Below, piece after piece: positions 41,425 to 54,090 of a DNA stretch of 64,000 nt. The notes under the pieces were generated by a model, which saw nothing but the letters and a program-made list of their open reading frames with translations, was not told the origin of the DNA and did no database searches. This DNA comes from Pseudomonas panipatensis (lineage in GTDB: Bacteria > Pseudomonadota > Gammaproteobacteria > Pseudomonadales > Pseudomonadaceae): the NCBI RefSeq assembly GCF_900099785.1, contig NZ_FNDS01000006.1, positions 120,057 to 184,056 of the forward strand. Reading direction: 5' to 3'. Both the position numbers and the translations under genes were made by a program. Each line of letters opens with the position of its first letter. Position 1 is the first letter of the stretch.

Positions 41425-41928
41425 ATCAGCCCATCAAAGATGGGCCCGACTCGTCGCCCCGCCCTTCCACCCCTCATGAACAGTCGACGCAACACACACC
41501 GGGCTATCGCCTCCCGCGCTGCGCACGGAACCTCATTTCGCCTCCATGACTCGTCGAATCAACCAAGGACTGCGTGATCCACCTGAGTCCGCCAGGTAAC
41601 AAGTGTCCCGCTCAAAGCCCGGAAATGGGCTACCCGACCCGCCTATCAACAACCTGCGCGCAAGCGCTACACCAACACCAGCCCTCTGACAGGCCGCTCA
41701 CACGCAGGAGAAAGAAGAAAATCCGCGCAAAGGCAACGCTAGCGGGGAGGCAGCCCCTCACCACGCAATGCGCACCGCACGCTGCCTGGAACACCCGATC
41801 TCAATGATCGATGCCGGACAGACACCGCCAACACGACGAAACGCAACAAACGTCCCAGGCTGCAATTGGCAAGATTTAAAAGTGGCGCCGCATATATGTA
41901 GTAAAGTTACGGATAAACGACACGGCAA

Positions 41929-41944
41929 TTGACAATCATTATCA
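41929..41944. promoter_or_regulatory. Fur-box-like palindrome over a -35 hexamer
   Basis: TGACAATCATTATCA differs at one position from the 7-1-7 Fur consensus TGATAATNATTATCA. The -35-like TTGACA (41929-41934) reads rightwards into it, with TATAAA at 41955-41960 as a possible though widely spaced -10. Confidence 0.6.
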
Positions 41945-42147
41945 TCTATCAAGATATAAAAGCCCGCCAACAGGGCTTTAAAAAGAGCCATTCGACTAAA
42001 GCCGAAAGCCCGCCAGCCCAGTCGCCAAGCGGCCCGCAGCACGGGGCCTGACAAAAATGAAAAAGCGTTTTGTCTGAAATAGAAGGGTTTGTTTGTGTTA
42101 GAAAAATTTACTTGCCGAAGGCTTTGGGCATAAAATTAGACAGATGA

Positions 42148-42211
42148 CTTGAACTCTTAGCTCACTATTCTTGAGCAGTCAGGTTCAAGCAGTCGGGCAA
42201 GCGCCCGGAAC
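42148..42211 (+). promoter_or_regulatory. Structured nuo leader
   Basis: CTTGAAC (42148-42154) pairs with GTTCAAG (42183-42189), enclosing GCTCA/TGAGC. A second GGGC/GCCC hairpin follows. It ends about 35 bases before the nuoA start and ahead of its AAGGAAGGAG ribosome site. Confidence 0.5.
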
Positions 42212-42247
42212 CCACGAACATCGTATTTGTAAGGAAGGAGTATCGGC

Positions 42248-42661
42248 ATGCCTAACCCAGCTGAACTTGCAGCTCAACACTGGGGACTCGCAGCCTTCCT
42301 GTTAGGCGTCGTGGGCCTGCTGGCCTTCATGCTAGGGGTTTCTTCCCTGCTTGGCAGTAAGGCATTTGGTCGCAGCAAGAACGAGCCGTTCGAATCCGGT
42401 ATCGTTCCCACCGGCAGCGCACGCCTGCGCCTGTCGGCAAAATTCTATCTGGTCGCGATGCTCTTCGTGATCTTCGACGTCGAAGCCCTCTTCCTCTTCG
42501 CCTGGTCCGTGTCCGTCCGTGAAAGCGGCTGGGCCGGTCTGATCGAGGCAACCATTTTCATAGCAATTCTGTTGGCAGGTCTTGTCTACCTCTGGCGGGT
42601 CGGCGCGCTCGATTGGGCACCGGCGGCACGTCGTGTTCGGCAGGCGAAGCTAAAACAATGA
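42248..42661 (+). CDS. nuoA: NADH-quinone oxidoreductase subunit A
   Basis: 137 residues, three membrane spans. [43 protein letters not shown] is the conserved ND3/NuoA loop and second span with its acidic residues. First gene of nuoABCDEFGHIJKLMN. Confidence 0.97.
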   Translation: MPNPAELAAQHWGLAAFLLGVVGLLAFMLGVSSLLGSKAFGRSKNEPFESGIVPTGSARLRLSAKFYLVAMLFVIFDVEALFLFAWSVSVRESGWAGLIEATIFIAILLAGLVYLWRVGALDWAPAARRVRQAKLKQ

Positions 42662-42671
42662 GGCTTTGGCG

Positions 42672-43349
42672 ATGCAATATAAACTTACCCGGATCGACCC
42701 CGATGCGGTCAACGATCAGTACCCGATCGGCCAGCGCGAAACGGTAGAAGACCCTCTCGTCGAGGGCCAGGTCCACAAGAACATCTTCATGGGAAAACTT
42801 GAAGATGTGCTGAATGGCGCCGTCAACTGGGGTCGCAAGAATTCGCTGTGGCCCTACAACTTCGGCCTTTCCTGCTGCTACGTGGAGATGACCACGGCGT
42901 TCACCGCGCCGCACGACATCGCCCGTTTCGGCGCCGAAGTCATTCGGGCATCGCCACGCCAGGCCGATTTCATGGTCATCGCCGGCACCTGCTTCATCAA
43001 GATGGCCCCGGTCATCCAACGCCTCTATGAGCAGATGCTGGAACCCAAGTGGGTGATCTCCATGGGCTCGTGCGCCAACTCCGGCGGCATGTATGACATT
43101 TACTCGGTCGTTCAGGGGGTCGACAAGTTCCTCCCCGTGGACGTGTACATCCCCGGCTGCCCGCCCCGTCCGGAGGCGTTCCTGCAAGGCCTGATGCTGC
43201 TGCAGGAATCCATCGGCCAGGAGCGTCGCCCGTTGTCCTGGGTGGTTGGTGATCAAGGCATCTACCGTGCCGAAATGCCAGCCCAGAAGGACCTCAAGCG
43301 CGAACAACGCATCCAGGTCACCAACCTGCGCAGCCCCGACGAAGTGTGA
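42672..43349 (+). CDS. nuoB: NADH-quinone oxidoreductase subunit B
   Basis: 225 residues. Holds the last [4Fe-4S] cluster N2, bound by SCCYVEM, the Cys of AGTCFIKM and [10 protein letters not shown]. The ATG at 42672 gives the family length; a TTG two codons upstream is less likely. Confidence 0.97.
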   Translation: MQYKLTRIDPDAVNDQYPIGQRETVEDPLVEGQVHKNIFMGKLEDVLNGAVNWGRKNSLWPYNFGLSCCYVEMTTAFTAPHDIARFGAEVIRASPRQADFMVIAGTCFIKMAPVIQRLYEQMLEPKWVISMGSCANSGGMYDIYSVVQGVDKFLPVDVYIPGCPPRPEAFLQGLMLLQESIGQERRPLSWVVGDQGIYRAEMPAQKDLKREQRIQVTNLRSPDEV

Positions 43350-43408
43350 AGCGCCCCTCCACGAGAGGACCGTTTTCACTCCACCGTTGACCGATAGCGA
43401 CCGAGACC

Positions 43409-45190
43409 ATGACCGCAGACTCCGCTCTGTACATCCCGCCTTATAAGGCAGACGACCAAGACATCGTCGTCGAACTGAATTCCCGCTTTGGCGCCGAGAC
43501 GTTCACTGTCCAGCCGACCCGCACCGGCATGCCGGTCCTCTGGGTTCCGCGCGAAAAGCTCATCGAGGTCCTGACCTTCCTCCGCCAGGTCCCCAAACCC
43601 TACGTCATGCTCTACGACCTGCACGGGGTCGACGAGCGCCTGCGCACCCACCGCCGCGGCCTGCCGAGCGCCGACTTCAGCGTGTTCTACCACCTGATGT
43701 CGCTCGAGCGTAATAGTGACGTGATGATCAAGGTCGCCTTGTCCGAGAGCGACCTCAACCTGCCCACCGCCACCCGTATCTGGCCGAACGCCAACTGGTA
43801 CGAGCGTGAAGTCTGGGACATGTACGGCATCAACTTCACCGGCCACCCGCACTTGGCGCGCATGCTGATGCCGTCGAGCTGGCAGGGCCACCCGCTGCGC
43901 AAGGACTACCCGGCGCGCGCCACCGAGTTCGATCCCTACTCGCTCTCCGTCGCCAAGCAGGAACTGGAGCAGGAAGCCCTGCGCTTCAAGCCCGAAGACT
44001 GGGGCATGAAGCGCCACGGCGAGAACGAGGACTTCATGTTCCTCAACCTCGGCCCGAACCACCCCTCCGCCCACGGCGCCTTCCGCATCATCCTGCAGCT
44101 CGACGGCGAGGAAATCCTCGACTGCGTGCCGGAGATCGGCTACCACCACCGCGGCGCCGAGAAGATGGCCGAGCGCCAGTCCTGGCACAGCTTCATCCCC
44201 TACACCGACCGCATCGACTACCTCGGCGGGGTGATGAACAACCTGCCCTACGTGCTCTCGGTGGAAAAGCTGGCCGGCATCAAGGTGCCGCAGCGCGTCG
44301 ATGTCATCCGCATCATGATGTCGGAGTTCTTCCGCATCCTGAACCACCTGCTGTACCTGGGTACCTACATCCAGGACGTCGGCGCCATGACACCGGTGTT
44401 CTTCACCTTCACCGACCGTCAGCGTGCCTACAAGGTCGTCGAGGCCATCACCGGCTTCCGTCTGCACCCGGCCTGGTACCGCATCGGCGGCGTCGCCCAC
44501 GACCTGCCGCGCGGCTGGGACAAGCTGGTCCGCGAATTCCTCGACTGGATGCCCAAGCGTCTCAACGAGTACGAGAAGGCGGCCCTGCAGAACAGCATCC
44601 TGCGCGGCCGGACCATCGGCGTGGCGCAGTACAACACCAAGCAAGCCCTCGAGTGGGGCACCACCGGTGCCGGCCTGCGCGCCACCGGCTGCGACTTCGA
44701 CCTGCGCAAGGCGCGCCCCTACTCCGGCTACGAGAACTTCGAGTTCGAAGTTCCGCTGGCGGCCAACGGCGACGCCTACGACCGCTGCATGGTCAAGATG
44801 GGTGAGATGCGCCAGAGCCTGCGCATCATCGAGCAGTGCCTGAAGAACATGCCGGAAGGCCCGTACAAGGCCGACCACCCGCTGACCACGCCGCCGCCGA
44901 AAGAGCGCACGCTGCAGCACATCGAGACCCTGATCACCCACTTCCTGCAGGTTTCCTGGGGCCCGGTCATGCCGGCCAACGAAGCCTTCCAGATGGTCGA
45001 GGCAACCAAGGGCATCAACAGCTATTACCTGACGAGCGATGGCAGCACCATGAGCTACCGGACCCGTATCCGGACGCCCAGCTTCGCGCACCTGCAGCAG
45101 ATCCCCTCGGTGATCAACGGCAGCATGATCGCCGACCTGATCGCCTATCTGGGCAGCATCGACTTCGTTATGGCCGACGTGGACCGCTGA
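43409..45190 (+). CDS. nuoCD: NADH-quinone oxidoreductase fused subunits C/D
   Basis: 593 residues. The C part (about 1-190; [34 protein letters not shown]) is fused to the D part (from about 205; [17 protein letters not shown]), which lines the quinone site. The fusion is normal for gammaproteobacteria. Confidence 0.97.
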   Translation: MTADSALYIPPYKADDQDIVVELNSRFGAETFTVQPTRTGMPVLWVPREKLIEVLTFLRQVPKPYVMLYDLHGVDERLRTHRRGLPSADFSVFYHLMSLERNSDVMIKVALSESDLNLPTATRIWPNANWYEREVWDMYGINFTGHPHLARMLMPSSWQGHPLRKDYPARATEFDPYSLSVAKQELEQEALRFKPEDWGMKRHGENEDFMFLNLGPNHPSAHGAFRIILQLDGEEILDCVPEIGYHHRGAEKMAERQSWHSFIPYTDRIDYLGGVMNNLPYVLSVEKLAGIKVPQRVDVIRIMMSEFFRILNHLLYLGTYIQDVGAMTPVFFTFTDRQRAYKVVEAITGFRLHPAWYRIGGVAHDLPRGWDKLVREFLDWMPKRLNEYEKAALQNSILRGRTIGVAQYNTKQALEWGTTGAGLRATGCDFDLRKARPYSGYENFEFEVPLAANGDAYDRCMVKMGEMRQSLRIIEQCLKNMPEGPYKADHPLTTPPPKERTLQHIETLITHFLQVSWGPVMPANEAFQMVEATKGINSYYLTSDGSTMSYRTRIRTPSFAHLQQIPSVINGSMIADLIAYLGSIDFVMADVDR

Positions 45191-45192
45191 TC

Positions 45193-45687
45193 ATGAGCAC
45201 CATTATCCAGACTGACCGTTTCGCCCTCAGTGAAACCGAGCGCTCGGCCATCGAGCACGAAATGCATCACTACGAGGACTCCCGCGCGGCGTCCATCGAA
45301 GCCCTGAAGATCGTCCAGAAGGCCCGCGGCTGGGTGCCGGACGGCGCCATTCCGGCGATCGCCGAGATCCTCGGCATCCCGGACAGCGACGTCGAGGGCG
45401 TGGCCACCTTCTACAGCCAGATCTTCCGCCAGCCAGTCGGCCGCCACATCATCCGCGTCTGCGACAGCATGGTCTGCTACATCGGCGGCCATGAATCGGT
45501 CGTCGGCGAAATCCAGAAGCAGCTCGGCATCGGCCTCGGCCAGACCACCGCCGACGGCCGCTTCACCCTGCTGCCGGTATGCTGCCTGGGTAACTGCGAC
45601 AAGGCCCCGGCACTGATGATCGATGACGACACCCACGGCAACCTCGAGCCGTCGGCCGTCGCCAAACTGCTGGAGGCCTACGCATGA
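45193..45687 (+). CDS. nuoE: NADH-quinone oxidoreductase subunit E
   Basis: 164 residues. Binds the [2Fe-2S] cluster N1a through CDSMVC and [10 protein letters not shown]. The ATG at 45193 follows the nuoCD stop by two bases; nuoF overlaps its stop by four. Confidence 0.96.
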   Translation: MSTIIQTDRFALSETERSAIEHEMHHYEDSRAASIEALKIVQKARGWVPDGAIPAIAEILGIPDSDVEGVATFYSQIFRQPVGRHIIRVCDSMVCYIGGHESVVGEIQKQLGIGLGQTTADGRFTLLPVCCLGNCDKAPALMIDDDTHGNLEPSAVAKLLEAYA

Positions 45688-47033
45688 GCCGCCTCACTTC
45701 CTATGGCACGCCCAACCGCACCGCACGTGCACCGGAAACCCACCCGCTGACCTGGCGCCTGCGCGACGACGGCGCCCCGGTGTGGCTGGAGGAGTACCAG
45801 GCGAAGAACGGCTATGCCGCGGCGCGCAAGGCACTGGCCGAAATGGCCACCGACGACATCGTCCAGACCGTCAAGGATTCCGGCCTCAAGGGCCGCGGCG
45901 GCGCCGGCTTCCCCACCGGGGTGAAGTGGGGCCTGATGCCCAAGGACGAATCCCTGAACATCCGCTACCTGCTGTGCAACGCGGACGAGATGGAGCCCAA
46001 CACTTGGAAAGACCGCATGCTCATGGAGCAGCTGCCGCACCTGCTGGTGGAAGGCATGCTGATTTCCGCGCGCGCGCTCAAGGCCTACCGCGGCTACATC
46101 TTCCTGCGTGGTGAATACGTCGACGCGGCGCGCAACCTCAACCGCGCCATCGACGAAGCCAAGGCCGCCGGCCTGCTCGGCAAGAACATTCTCGGCAGCG
46201 GCTTCGACTTCGAGCTGTTCGTCCACACCGGTGCCGGCCGCTACATCTGCGGCGAAGAAACCGCGCTGATCAACTCGCTGGAAGGCCGCCGCGCCAACCC
46301 GCGCTCCAAGCCGCCCTTCCCCGCCGCCGTCGGCGTCTGGGGCAAGCCGACCTGCGTCAACAACGTCGAGACCCTGTGTAACGTGCCGGCCATCGTCGCC
46401 AACGGCGTCGACTGGTACAAGACCCTGGCCCGTCCGGGCAGCGAAGACATGGGCACCAAGCTGATCGGCTTCTCCGGCAAGGTGAAGAACCCCGGCATCT
46501 GGGAACTGCCCTTCGGCATCCCGGCCCGTGAAGTCTTCGAGGACTACGCCGGCGGCATGCGCGACGGCTACAAGCTCAAGGCCTGGCAGCCCGGTGGCGC
46601 CGGTACCGGCTTCCTCCTCCCGGAACACCTGGACGCCCCGCTGTTCGCCGCCGGCATCGCCAAGGTCGGCACCCGTATGGGCACCGGCCTGGCCATGGCG
46701 GTCGATGACAGCGTCAACATGGTCTCCCTGCTGCGCAACATGGAAGAGTTCTTCGCCCGCGAGTCCTGTGGCTGGTGCACCCCGTGCCGCGACGGCCTGC
46801 CGTGGAGCGTGAAGATCCTCCGCGCCCTGGAGCGCGGCGACGGCCAGCCCGGCGACCTCGAGACCCTCGAGCAACTGGTCGGCTTCCTCGGCCCAGGCAA
46901 GACCTTCTGCGCCCACGCACCGGGCGCCGTCGAGCCACTGGGCAGCGCCCTGAAGTATTTCCGTGCCGAGTTCGAAGCGGGCGTCTCCCGCCAGGCTCAG
47001 GCCGCGCCGCGCCCGCAGGGCGTCAGCGCATAA
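45684..47033 (+). CDS. nuoF: NADH-quinone oxidoreductase subunit F
   Basis: 449 residues. NADH- and FMN-binding subunit: [16 protein letters not shown], then [15 protein letters not shown]; cluster N3 is held by [12 protein letters not shown] and a later Cys in TFCAHAPG. Confidence 0.97.
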   Translation: MSRLTSYGTPNRTARAPETHPLTWRLRDDGAPVWLEEYQAKNGYAAARKALAEMATDDIVQTVKDSGLKGRGGAGFPTGVKWGLMPKDESLNIRYLLCNADEMEPNTWKDRMLMEQLPHLLVEGMLISARALKAYRGYIFLRGEYVDAARNLNRAIDEAKAAGLLGKNILGSGFDFELFVHTGAGRYICGEETALINSLEGRRANPRSKPPFPAAVGVWGKPTCVNNVETLCNVPAIVANGVDWYKTLARPGSEDMGTKLIGFSGKVKNPGIWELPFGIPAREVFEDYAGGMRDGYKLKAWQPGGAGTGFLLPEHLDAPLFAAGIAKVGTRMGTGLAMAVDDSVNMVSLLRNMEEFFARESCGWCTPCRDGLPWSVKILRALERGDGQPGDLETLEQLVGFLGPGKTFCAHAPGAVEPLGSALKYFRAEFEAGVSRQAQAAPRPQGVSA

Positions 47034-47160
47034 CGCTTTAGAAGCCGGGCCGCAGCGCCCGGCGATGTTTCGTCGCAGCGCCGCGGACTCCGCCGGCCCG
47101 ACGAGACCCAGATTTCTATTAGCCACGCCCGCTGACAACGGGCCAACGAAGACTTGAACC

Positions 47161-49875
47161 ATGGCCACTATCCACGTAGACGGCAAGACGTTAGAAGTCG
47201 ATGGGGCGGACAACCTGTTGCAGGCCTGCCTGTCCCTCGGACTCGACATCCCCTACTTCTGCTGGCACCCGGCGCTCGGTAGCGTCGGCGCCTGCCGGCA
47301 GTGCGCGGTCAAGCAGTACACCGACGAGAACGACAAACGCGGTCGCCTCGTCATGTCCTGCATGACTCCCGCCACCGACAACACCTGGATCTCCATCGAC
47401 GACGAGGAAGCCAAGCAGTTCCGCGAAAGCGTCGTCGAGTGGCTGATGACCAACCACCCGCACGACTGCCCGGTGTGCGAGGAAGGCGGCCACTGCCACC
47501 TGCAGGACATGACGGTGATGACCGGCCACAGCAAGCGCCGGTATCGCTTCACCAAGCGCACCCACCAGAACCAGGAACTCGGCCCGTTCATCGCCCACGA
47601 GATGAACCGCTGCATCGCCTGCTACCGCTGCGTCCGTTACTACAAGGACTACGCCGGCGGCACCGACCTGGGCGTCTATGGCGCGCATGACAACGTTTAC
47701 TTCGGCCGCATCGAAGACGGCGTGCTGGAGAGCGAATTCTCCGGCAACCTGACCGAGGTCTGCCCGACTGGCGTGTTCACCGACAAGACCCACTCCGCGC
47801 GCTACAACCGCAAGTGGGACATGCAGTTCGCGCCAAGCATCTGCCACGGCTGCTCCGTCGGCTGCAACGTCAGCCCGGGTGAACGCTACGGCGAGATCCG
47901 CCGCATCGAGAACCGCTACAACGGCTCGGTCAACCACTACTTCCTCTGCGACCGCGGCCGTTTCGGCTACGGCTACGTCAACCGCGAAGACCGTCCGCGC
48001 CAGCCGATGCTGATGCTGAGCCAGCAGAAGCTGACCCTCGACGGCGCGCTGGACCAGGCAGCCGCCCTGCTCAAGGGGCGCAAGGTGATCGGCATCGGTT
48101 CGCCGCGCGCCAGCCTGGAAAGCAACTACGCGCTGTCCGAACTGGTTGGCGCCGGCAACTTCTACAGCGGCGTTTCCGCCGACGAGCTGCAGCGCCTGCG
48201 CCTGGTGCTCAAGGTCATGCAGGACGGCCCGCTGCCGGCACCGACCCTGCGCGACATGGAAGACCATGACGCCGTCTTCGTGCTCGGCGAAGACCTGACC
48301 CAGACCGCCGCCCGCATCGCCCTGGCCCTGCGCCAGTCGGTGAAGGGCAAGGGCGAGGACATGGCCGCGGCGATGAAAATCCAGCCGTGGCTCGACGCCG
48401 CGGTGAAGACCATCGCCCAGCACGCGAAGAACCCGCTGTTCATCGCCAGCCTGGCCGAAACCCGCCTCGACGACGTCGCCGAAGAGTGCGTGCACGCCGC
48501 GCCGGACGACCTGGCCCGCCTCGGCTTCGCCGTGGCCCACGCCATCGACCCGAGCGCCCCGGCCGTCGCCGGCCTGGAGCCGGAAGCCGCCGCCCTCGCC
48601 CAGCGCATCGCCGATGCCCTGGTCGCCGCCAAGCGTCCGCTGGTGATCGCCGGCACCTCGCTGGGCAGCAACGCCCTGATCGAAGCCGCGGCGAACATCG
48701 CCAGCGCGCTGAAGCAGCGTGAGAAGAACGGCTCGCTGAGCCTGGTGGTTCCCGAAGCCAACAGCCTGGGCCTGGCCCTGTTCGGCGGCGAGTCCGTCGA
48801 AGCCGCGCTGGAGCAACTGACCTCCGGCAAGGCCGACGCCGTGGTGGTACTGGAGAACGACCTGTACCGCCGCGCCGACGCCGCCAAGGTCGACGCCGCC
48901 CTGGCCGCCGCCAAACTGGTGATCGTCGCCGACCACCAGCAGACCGCCACCAGCGCCAAGGCCCACCTGCTCCTGCCGGTCGCCAGCTTCGCCGAAGGCG
49001 ACGGCACCCTGGTCAGCCAGGAAGGCCGCGCCCAGCGCTTCTTCCAGGTCTACGATCCGACCTACTACAACGCCGACAACCTGGTCCGCGAAGGCTGGCG
49101 CTGGCTGCACGCCCTGCACAGCACCCTCGAAGGCAAGCGCGTCGACTGGACCCAGCTCGACCACGTGATCGACGCCGTCATCGCAGCCAAGCCGCAACTG
49201 GCGGGCATTCGCGAAGCCGCGCCGAACGCCGCGTTCCGCATCAAGGGCCTGAAGCTGGCGCGCGAGCCGCACCGCTACAGTGGCCGTACCGCCATGCGCG
49301 CCAATATCAATGTCAGCGAGCCACGCGCGCCGCAGGACATCGACACGCCGTTCGCCTTCTCCATGGAAGGCTACGCCGGCAGCGCCGAACCGCGTCAGCA
49401 GATTCCCTTCGCCTGGTCCCCGGGCTGGAACTCGCCGCAGGCCTGGAACAAGTTCCAGGACGAAGTCGGCGGTCACCTGCGCGCCGGCGATCCGGGCGTG
49501 CGCCTGATCGAGGCCAAGGGCGAGCCGCTGTGGTTCATCGAGGTTCCGGACGCCTTCCACACCCCGGCCAGCCAGTTCAAGGTGGTGCCCTTCTATCACC
49601 TGTTCGGCAGTGACGAGACCAGCGCCCTCGCCGCCCCGGTACAGGAGCGCATCCCGGCGGCCTACGTCGCCCTCGGCCGTGACGAGGCCCAGCGCCTCGG
49701 CCTCAACGAGGGCGCCCAGGTTCGCCTGCGCGTCAATGGCCAGGAGCTGAGCCTGCCGCTGCGCATCAGCGAAGAGCTGGGCGCCGGCCTGGTGGCCCTG
49801 CCCGCCGGTCTCGCCGGCATCCCTGCCGGTGTGTTCGGCGCTGTCGCTGAAGGTCTGCAGGAGGCTGCCCAATGA
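47161..49875 (+). CDS. nuoG: NADH-quinone oxidoreductase subunit G
   Basis: 904 residues. The N-terminal ferredoxin part binds N1b ([18 protein letters not shown] and a later Cys), N5 ([12 protein letters not shown]) and N4 ([11 protein letters not shown] with CPTG). CHGCSVGCN binds the extra cluster N7. The rest is a molybdopterin-oxidoreductase-like domain without cofactor. A gap of 127 bases precedes it, the longest inside the operon; it reads GC-rich with no gene. Confidence 0.97.
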   Translation: MATIHVDGKTLEVDGADNLLQACLSLGLDIPYFCWHPALGSVGACRQCAVKQYTDENDKRGRLVMSCMTPATDNTWISIDDEEAKQFRESVVEWLMTNHPHDCPVCEEGGHCHLQDMTVMTGHSKRRYRFTKRTHQNQELGPFIAHEMNRCIACYRCVRYYKDYAGGTDLGVYGAHDNVYFGRIEDGVLESEFSGNLTEVCPTGVFTDKTHSARYNRKWDMQFAPSICHGCSVGCNVSPGERYGEIRRIENRYNGSVNHYFLCDRGRFGYGYVNREDRPRQPMLMLSQQKLTLDGALDQAAALLKGRKVIGIGSPRASLESNYALSELVGAGNFYSGVSADELQRLRLVLKVMQDGPLPAPTLRDMEDHDAVFVLGEDLTQTAARIALALRQSVKGKGEDMAAAMKIQPWLDAAVKTIAQHAKNPLFIASLAETRLDDVAEECVHAAPDDLARLGFAVAHAIDPSAPAVAGLEPEAAALAQRIADALVAAKRPLVIAGTSLGSNALIEAAANIASALKQREKNGSLSLVVPEANSLGLALFGGESVEAALEQLTSGKADAVVVLENDLYRRADAAKVDAALAAAKLVIVADHQQTATSAKAHLLLPVASFAEGDGTLVSQEGRAQRFFQVYDPTYYNADNLVREGWRWLHALHSTLEGKRVDWTQLDHVIDAVIAAKPQLAGIREAAPNAAFRIKGLKLAREPHRYSGRTAMRANINVSEPRAPQDIDTPFAFSMEGYAGSAEPRQQIPFAWSPGWNSPQAWNKFQDEVGGHLRAGDPGVRLIEAKGEPLWFIEVPDAFHTPASQFKVVPFYHLFGSDETSALAAPVQERIPAAYVALGRDEAQRLGLNEGAQVRLRVNGQELSLPLRISEELGAGLVALPAGLAGIPAGVFGAVAEGLQEAAQ

Positions 49876-50861
49876 GCTGGCTGACACCCGCCATCGTCGA
49901 CATCATCATCGAGGTCATCAAGGCCATCGTCATCCTGCTCGCCGTGGTCGTCTGCGGCGCGCTGCTGAGCTGGGTCGAGCGTCGCCTGCTGGGTCTCTGG
50001 CAGGACCGCTACGGTCCCAACCGGGTCGGTCCCTTCGGGGCCTTCCAGCTCGGCGCGGACATGATCAAGATGTTCTTCAAGGAAGACTGGACCCCGCCGT
50101 TCGCCGACAAGATGATCTTCACCCTCGCCCCGGTCATCGCCATGGGCGCGCTGCTGATCGCCTTCGCCATCATCCCGATCACCCCGCACTGGGGCGTGGC
50201 GGACCTGAACATCGGCATCCTGTTCTTCTTCGCCATGGCTGGCCTGACCGTCTACGCGGTGCTCTTCGCCGGCTGGTCGAGCAACAACAAGTTCGCCCTG
50301 CTCGGCAGCCTGCGCGCCTCGGCCCAGACCGTCTCCTACGAGGTGTTCCTGGCCCTGTCGCTGATGGGCATCGTGGCCCAGGTCGGCTCCTTCAGCATGC
50401 GCGACATCGTCGAATACCAGGCTCAGCACCTGTGGTTCATCATTCCGCAGTTCTTCGGCTTCTGCACCTTCATCATCGCCGGCGTCGCCGTGACCCACCG
50501 TCACCCGTTCGACCAACCGGAAGCGGAGCAGGAACTGGCCGACGGCTACCACATCGAGTACGCCGGGATGAAATGGGGCATGTTCTTCGTCGGTGAGTAC
50601 ATCGGCATCGTGCTGGTCTCGGCGCTGCTGGTCACCCTGTTCTTCGGTGGCTGGCACGGTCCGTTCGACATCCTGCCGCAAATCCCCTTCATCTGGTTCG
50701 CCCTGAAGACCGCCTTCTTCATCATGCTGTTCATCCTGATCCGCGCCTCGCTGCCGCGTCCGCGCTATGACCAGGTGATGGCATTCTGCTGGAAGGTCTG
50801 CCTGCCGCTGACCCTGATCAACCTGCTGGTGACCGGCGCCTGCGTGCTCGCGGCCCAGTAA
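49872..50861 (+). CDS. nuoH: NADH-quinone oxidoreductase subunit H
   Basis: 329 residues, eight membrane spans. [23 protein letters not shown] and the conserved loop [21 protein letters not shown] form part of the quinone chamber. It overlaps nuoG by four bases. Confidence 0.97.
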   Translation: MSWLTPAIVDIIIEVIKAIVILLAVVVCGALLSWVERRLLGLWQDRYGPNRVGPFGAFQLGADMIKMFFKEDWTPPFADKMIFTLAPVIAMGALLIAFAIIPITPHWGVADLNIGILFFFAMAGLTVYAVLFAGWSSNNKFALLGSLRASAQTVSYEVFLALSLMGIVAQVGSFSMRDIVEYQAQHLWFIIPQFFGFCTFIIAGVAVTHRHPFDQPEAEQELADGYHIEYAGMKWGMFFVGEYIGIVLVSALLVTLFFGGWHGPFDILPQIPFIWFALKTAFFIMLFILIRASLPRPRYDQVMAFCWKVCLPLTLINLLVTGACVLAAQ

Positions 50862-50872
50862 GGAGAAGCACC

Positions 50873-51421
50873 GTGATCAAAGAAATCCTGCATATCGTGC
50901 ATGGCACCTACACCCAGCTGCGCAGCCTGGTGATGATCTTCGGCCATGCCTTCCGCAAGCGTGACACCCTGCAATATCCGGAAGAGCCCGTGTACCTGCC
51001 GCCGCGCTACCGTGGCCGCATCGTGCTCACCCGCGACCCCGACGGCGAGGAGCGCTGCGTAGCCTGCAACCTCTGCGCCGTGGCCTGCCCGGTCGGCTGC
51101 ATCTCCCTGCAGAAGGCCGAGGCCGACGACGGTCGCTGGTACCCCGAGTTCTTCCGCATCAACTTCTCCCGCTGCATCTTCTGCGGCCTGTGCGAAGAAG
51201 CCTGCCCGACCACCGCGATCCAGCTGACGCCGGATTTCGAAATGGGCGAGTTCAAGCGCCAGGACCTGGTGTACGAGAAGGAAGACCTGCTGATCTCCGG
51301 CCCTGGCAAGAACCCGGACTACAACTTCTACCGCGTCGCCGGCATGGCCATCGCCGGCAAGCCGAAAGGCAGCGCGCAGAACGAAGCCGAACCGATCAAC
51401 GTCAAGAGCCTGCTGCCGTAA
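50873..51421 (+). CDS. nuoI: NADH-quinone oxidoreductase subunit I
   Basis: 182 residues. Two [4Fe-4S] clusters, N6a and N6b, bound by [15 protein letters not shown] and [13 protein letters not shown]. Confidence 0.97.
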   Translation: MIKEILHIVHGTYTQLRSLVMIFGHAFRKRDTLQYPEEPVYLPPRYRGRIVLTRDPDGEERCVACNLCAVACPVGCISLQKAEADDGRWYPEFFRINFSRCIFCGLCEEACPTTAIQLTPDFEMGEFKRQDLVYEKEDLLISGPGKNPDYNFYRVAGMAIAGKPKGSAQNEAEPINVKSLLP

Positions 51422-51432
51422 GGAGACGTCGC

Positions 51433-51933
51433 GTGGAATTCGCTTTCTACTTCGCCGCCGGCGTCGCCGTGCTGGCAACCCTGCGGGTCATCACCAACAG
51501 CAACCCGGTGCATGCCCTGCTCTACCTCATCGTTTCGCTGCTCGCCGTGTCGATGACCTTCTTCAGCCTTGGCGCGCCTTTCGCCGGCGCCCTGGAGATC
51601 ATCGTCTACGCCGGCGCGATCATGGTGCTGTTCGTCTTCGTGGTGATGATGCTCAACCTCGGCCCGGCAATCGCCGAGCAGGAGCGCAAGTGGCTCAAGC
51701 CCGGCGTCTGGATAGGTCCCGGCGCGCTGTCGCTGGTGCTGCTGGTCGAGCTGCTGCTGGTCCTGGCGCGCACCCCCAGCGGTGCCGGCATCGGCTATAC
51801 CACCGTGGACGCCAAGGCCGTCGGCATCAGCCTGTTCGGTCCCTACCTGCTGGTCGTCGAACTGGCCTCGATGCTGCTGCTGGCGGCACTGGTCGCCGCC
51901 TACCACCTCGGCCGCCACGAAGCGAAGGAATAA
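51433..51933 (+). CDS. nuoJ: NADH-quinone oxidoreductase subunit J
   Basis: 166 residues, five membrane spans, starting at GTG (51433) behind [28 protein letters not shown] is the conserved third span of ND6/NuoJ. Confidence 0.96.
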   Translation: MEFAFYFAAGVAVLATLRVITNSNPVHALLYLIVSLLAVSMTFFSLGAPFAGALEIIVYAGAIMVLFVFVVMMLNLGPAIAEQERKWLKPGVWIGPGALSLVLLVELLLVLARTPSGAGIGYTTVDAKAVGISLFGPYLLVVELASMLLLAALVAAYHLGRHEAKE

Positions 51934-51937
51934 CCCC

Positions 51938-52246
51938 ATGAATGCAATCCCTCTGGAACACGGGCTGGCACTCTCCGGCGTGCTGTTCTGTCTCGGGCTG
52001 GCCGGTCTGATGGTCCGGCGCAACATTCTGTTCGTACTCATGAGTCTGGAAGTGATGATGAACGCCGCCGCGCTGGCCTTCGTGGTCGCCGGTAGCCGCT
52101 GGGCCCAACCCGACGGCCAGGTGATGTTCATCCTGGTGCTCAGCCTGGCCGCGGCCGAGGCGAGCATTGGCCTGGCGATCCTGCTGCAACTGTATCGCCG
52201 CTTCCATACCCTCGATGTCGACGCTGCAAGCGAGATGCGCGGATGA
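51938..52246 (+). CDS. nuoK: NADH-quinone oxidoreductase subunit K
   Basis: 102 residues, three spans, ND4L-like. The two buried Glu residues of the proton path lie in [15 protein letters not shown] and [12 protein letters not shown]. nuoL overlaps by four bases. Confidence 0.96.
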   Translation: MNAIPLEHGLALSGVLFCLGLAGLMVRRNILFVLMSLEVMMNAAALAFVVAGSRWAQPDGQVMFILVLSLAAAEASIGLAILLQLYRRFHTLDVDAASEMRG

Positions 52247-54090
52247 ACCTGCTGCCCCTCACCTTCCTGTTCCCCCTGGTCGGCTTCCTGCTGCTGTCTT
52301 TCTCCCGCGGCAAGTGGTCGGAAAATCTCTCCGCGCTGGTCGGCGTAGGTTCGGTCGGCCTGGCCGCCCTCTCCGCGTTCTGGGCGATCTGGAGCTTCCA
52401 CAGCGCGCCGCCGGCCGGTGGCGCCTATACCCTGGTGCTCTGGCAGTGGATGAGCGTTGACGGCTTCGCGCCGAACTTCGCCCTCTATCTGGATGGCCTG
52501 TCGGTCACCATGCTCGGCGTGGTCACCGGCGTCGGCTTCCTGATCCACCTGTTCGCCTCCTGGTACATGCGCGGTGAAGCGGGCTACTCGCGCTTCTTCG
52601 CCTACACCAACCTGTTCATCGCCAGCATGCTGTTCCTGGTGCTCGGCGATAACCTGCTGTTCCTGTACTTCGGCTGGGAAGGCGTGGGCCTCTGCTCCTA
52701 CCTGCTGATCGGCTTCTATTACAGCCATGTACCGAACGGCAATGCGGCGCTGAAAGCCTTCATCGTCACCCGTGTCGGCGACGTGTTCATGGCCTTCGGT
52801 CTGTTCATCCTGTTCCAGCACCTCGGCACCCTGAACATCCAGGAACTGCTGGTGCTGGCGCCGCAGCACTTCGCCAAGGGCGACCTGTGGGTGAGCCTGG
52901 CGGCCCTGGCGCTGCTCGGCGGCGCGGTCGGCAAGTCCGCCCAGTTGCCGCTGCAGACCTGGCTGGCCGACGCCATGGCCGGTCCGACCCCGGTTTCCGC
53001 ACTGATCCACGCGGCGACCATGGTCACCGCGGGCGTCTACCTGATCGCCCGCTGCCACGGCATCTTCACCCTGGCGCCGAACGTGCTCGAACTGGTCGGC
53101 GCGGTCGGTGCGGTGACCCTGGTCCTGGCCGGCTTCGCCGCCCTGGTGCAGACCGACATCAAGCGTATCCTCGCCTACTCGACCATGAGCCAGATCGGCT
53201 ACATGTTCCTCGCCCTCGGCGTTGGCGCCTGGGACGCGGCGATCTTCCACCTGATGACCCACGCCTTCTTCAAGGCCCTGCTGTTCCTTGCCTCCGGTGC
53301 GGTGATCGTCGCCTGCCACCACGAGCAGGACATCTTCAAGATGGGCGGCCTGTGGAAGAAGCTGCCGCTGGCCTACGCCAGCTTCATCGTCGGCGGTTCG
53401 GCCCTGGCCGCGCTGCCGCTGGTCACCGCCGGTTTCTACTCGAAGGACGAGATCCTCTGGGAAGCCTTCGCCAGCGGTCACCAGAACCTGCTGATCGCCG
53501 GTCTGGTCGGTGCCTTCCTGACCTCGATCTACACCTTCCGCCTGATCTTCATCGCCTTCCACGGCGAGGCGAAGAGCGAAGCCCACGCCGGCCACGGCAT
53601 CTCCCACTGGCTGCCGCTGTCGGTGCTGATCGTGCTCTCGACCTTCGTCGGCGCGCTGATCACCCCGCCGCTGCACGGCGTGCTGCCGGAAAGCGTCGGG
53701 CATGCCGGCGGCGAAGCGCAGCACAGCCTGGAAATCGCCTCGGGCGCCATCGCCCTGGCCGGTATCCTGCTGGCCGCGCTGCTGTTCCTCGGCAAGCGTC
53801 GCTTCGTCAGCGCCGTGGCCAAGAGCGCACCGGGTCGCTTCTTCGGTACCTGGTGGTTCCATGCCTGGGGCTTCGACTGGCTGTACGACAAGCTGTTCGT
53901 GAAACCCTATCTGTTGCTCTGCCGCCTGCTCGCCCGCGATCCGATCGACCAGACCCTGGTCCTGGTTCCGCTGACCGCCCGCGGTGGACACAACCTCCTC
54001 AGCCTCACCGAGAACGGCCGCCTGCGCTGGTACGCCGCTTCCCTGGTGGGTGGCGCCGCGCTGCTGCTCGCCGCGCTGCTGCTGGCCTAA
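52243..54090 (+). CDS. nuoL: NADH-quinone oxidoreductase subunit L
   Basis: 615 residues, antiporter-like with the long lateral helix at the C-terminus. [19 protein letters not shown] carries the conserved Glu; [32 protein letters not shown] is the core proton-channel signature. Confidence 0.97.
   Translation: MNLLPLTFLFPLVGFLLLSFSRGKWSENLSALVGVGSVGLAALSAFWAIWSFHSAPPAGGAYTLVLWQWMSVDGFAPNFALYLDGLSVTMLGVVTGVGFLIHLFASWYMRGEAGYSRFFAYTNLFIASMLFLVLGDNLLFLYFGWEGVGLCSYLLIGFYYSHVPNGNAALKAFIVTRVGDVFMAFGLFILFQHLGTLNIQELLVLAPQHFAKGDLWVSLAALALLGGAVGKSAQLPLQTWLADAMAGPTPVSALIHAATMVTAGVYLIARCHGIFTLAPNVLELVGAVGAVTLVLAGFAALVQTDIKRILAYSTMSQIGYMFLALGVGAWDAAIFHLMTHAFFKALLFLASGAVIVACHHEQDIFKMGGLWKKLPLAYASFIVGGSALAALPLVTAGFYSKDEILWEAFASGHQNLLIAGLVGAFLTSIYTFRLIFIAFHGEAKSEAHAGHGISHWLPLSVLIVLSTFVGALITPPLHGVLPESVGHAGGEAQHSLEIASGAIALAGILLAALLFLGKRRFVSAVAKSAPGRFFGTWWFHAWGFDWLYDKLFVKPYLLLCRLLARDPIDQTLVLVPLTARGGHNLLSLTENGRLRWYAASLVGGAALLLAALLLA

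Larger units (their letters stand above)
41425..42247. other. Gene-free region upstream of nuoA
   Basis: About 820 bases. The frames present are short and not protein-like. It includes a Fur-box-like palindrome overlapping a TTGACA (41929-41944), a GC hairpin at 41959-41981, a GACAAAA/TTTTGTC pair at about 42049-42073 and a structured leader at 42148-42211. The part near 42080-42130 is AT-rich and is probably where the nuo promoter lies. Confidence 0.65.

Noticed and set aside
41574-41807. 77-codon plus-strand frame upstream of nuoA
   Set aside because: Basic, low-complexity residues, no ribosome site or domain; the region is better read as non-coding.
47191-49887. 898-codon minus-strand frame
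   Set aside because: Antisense shadow of nuoG; similar frames oppose nuoCD, nuoL and the chemoreceptor.
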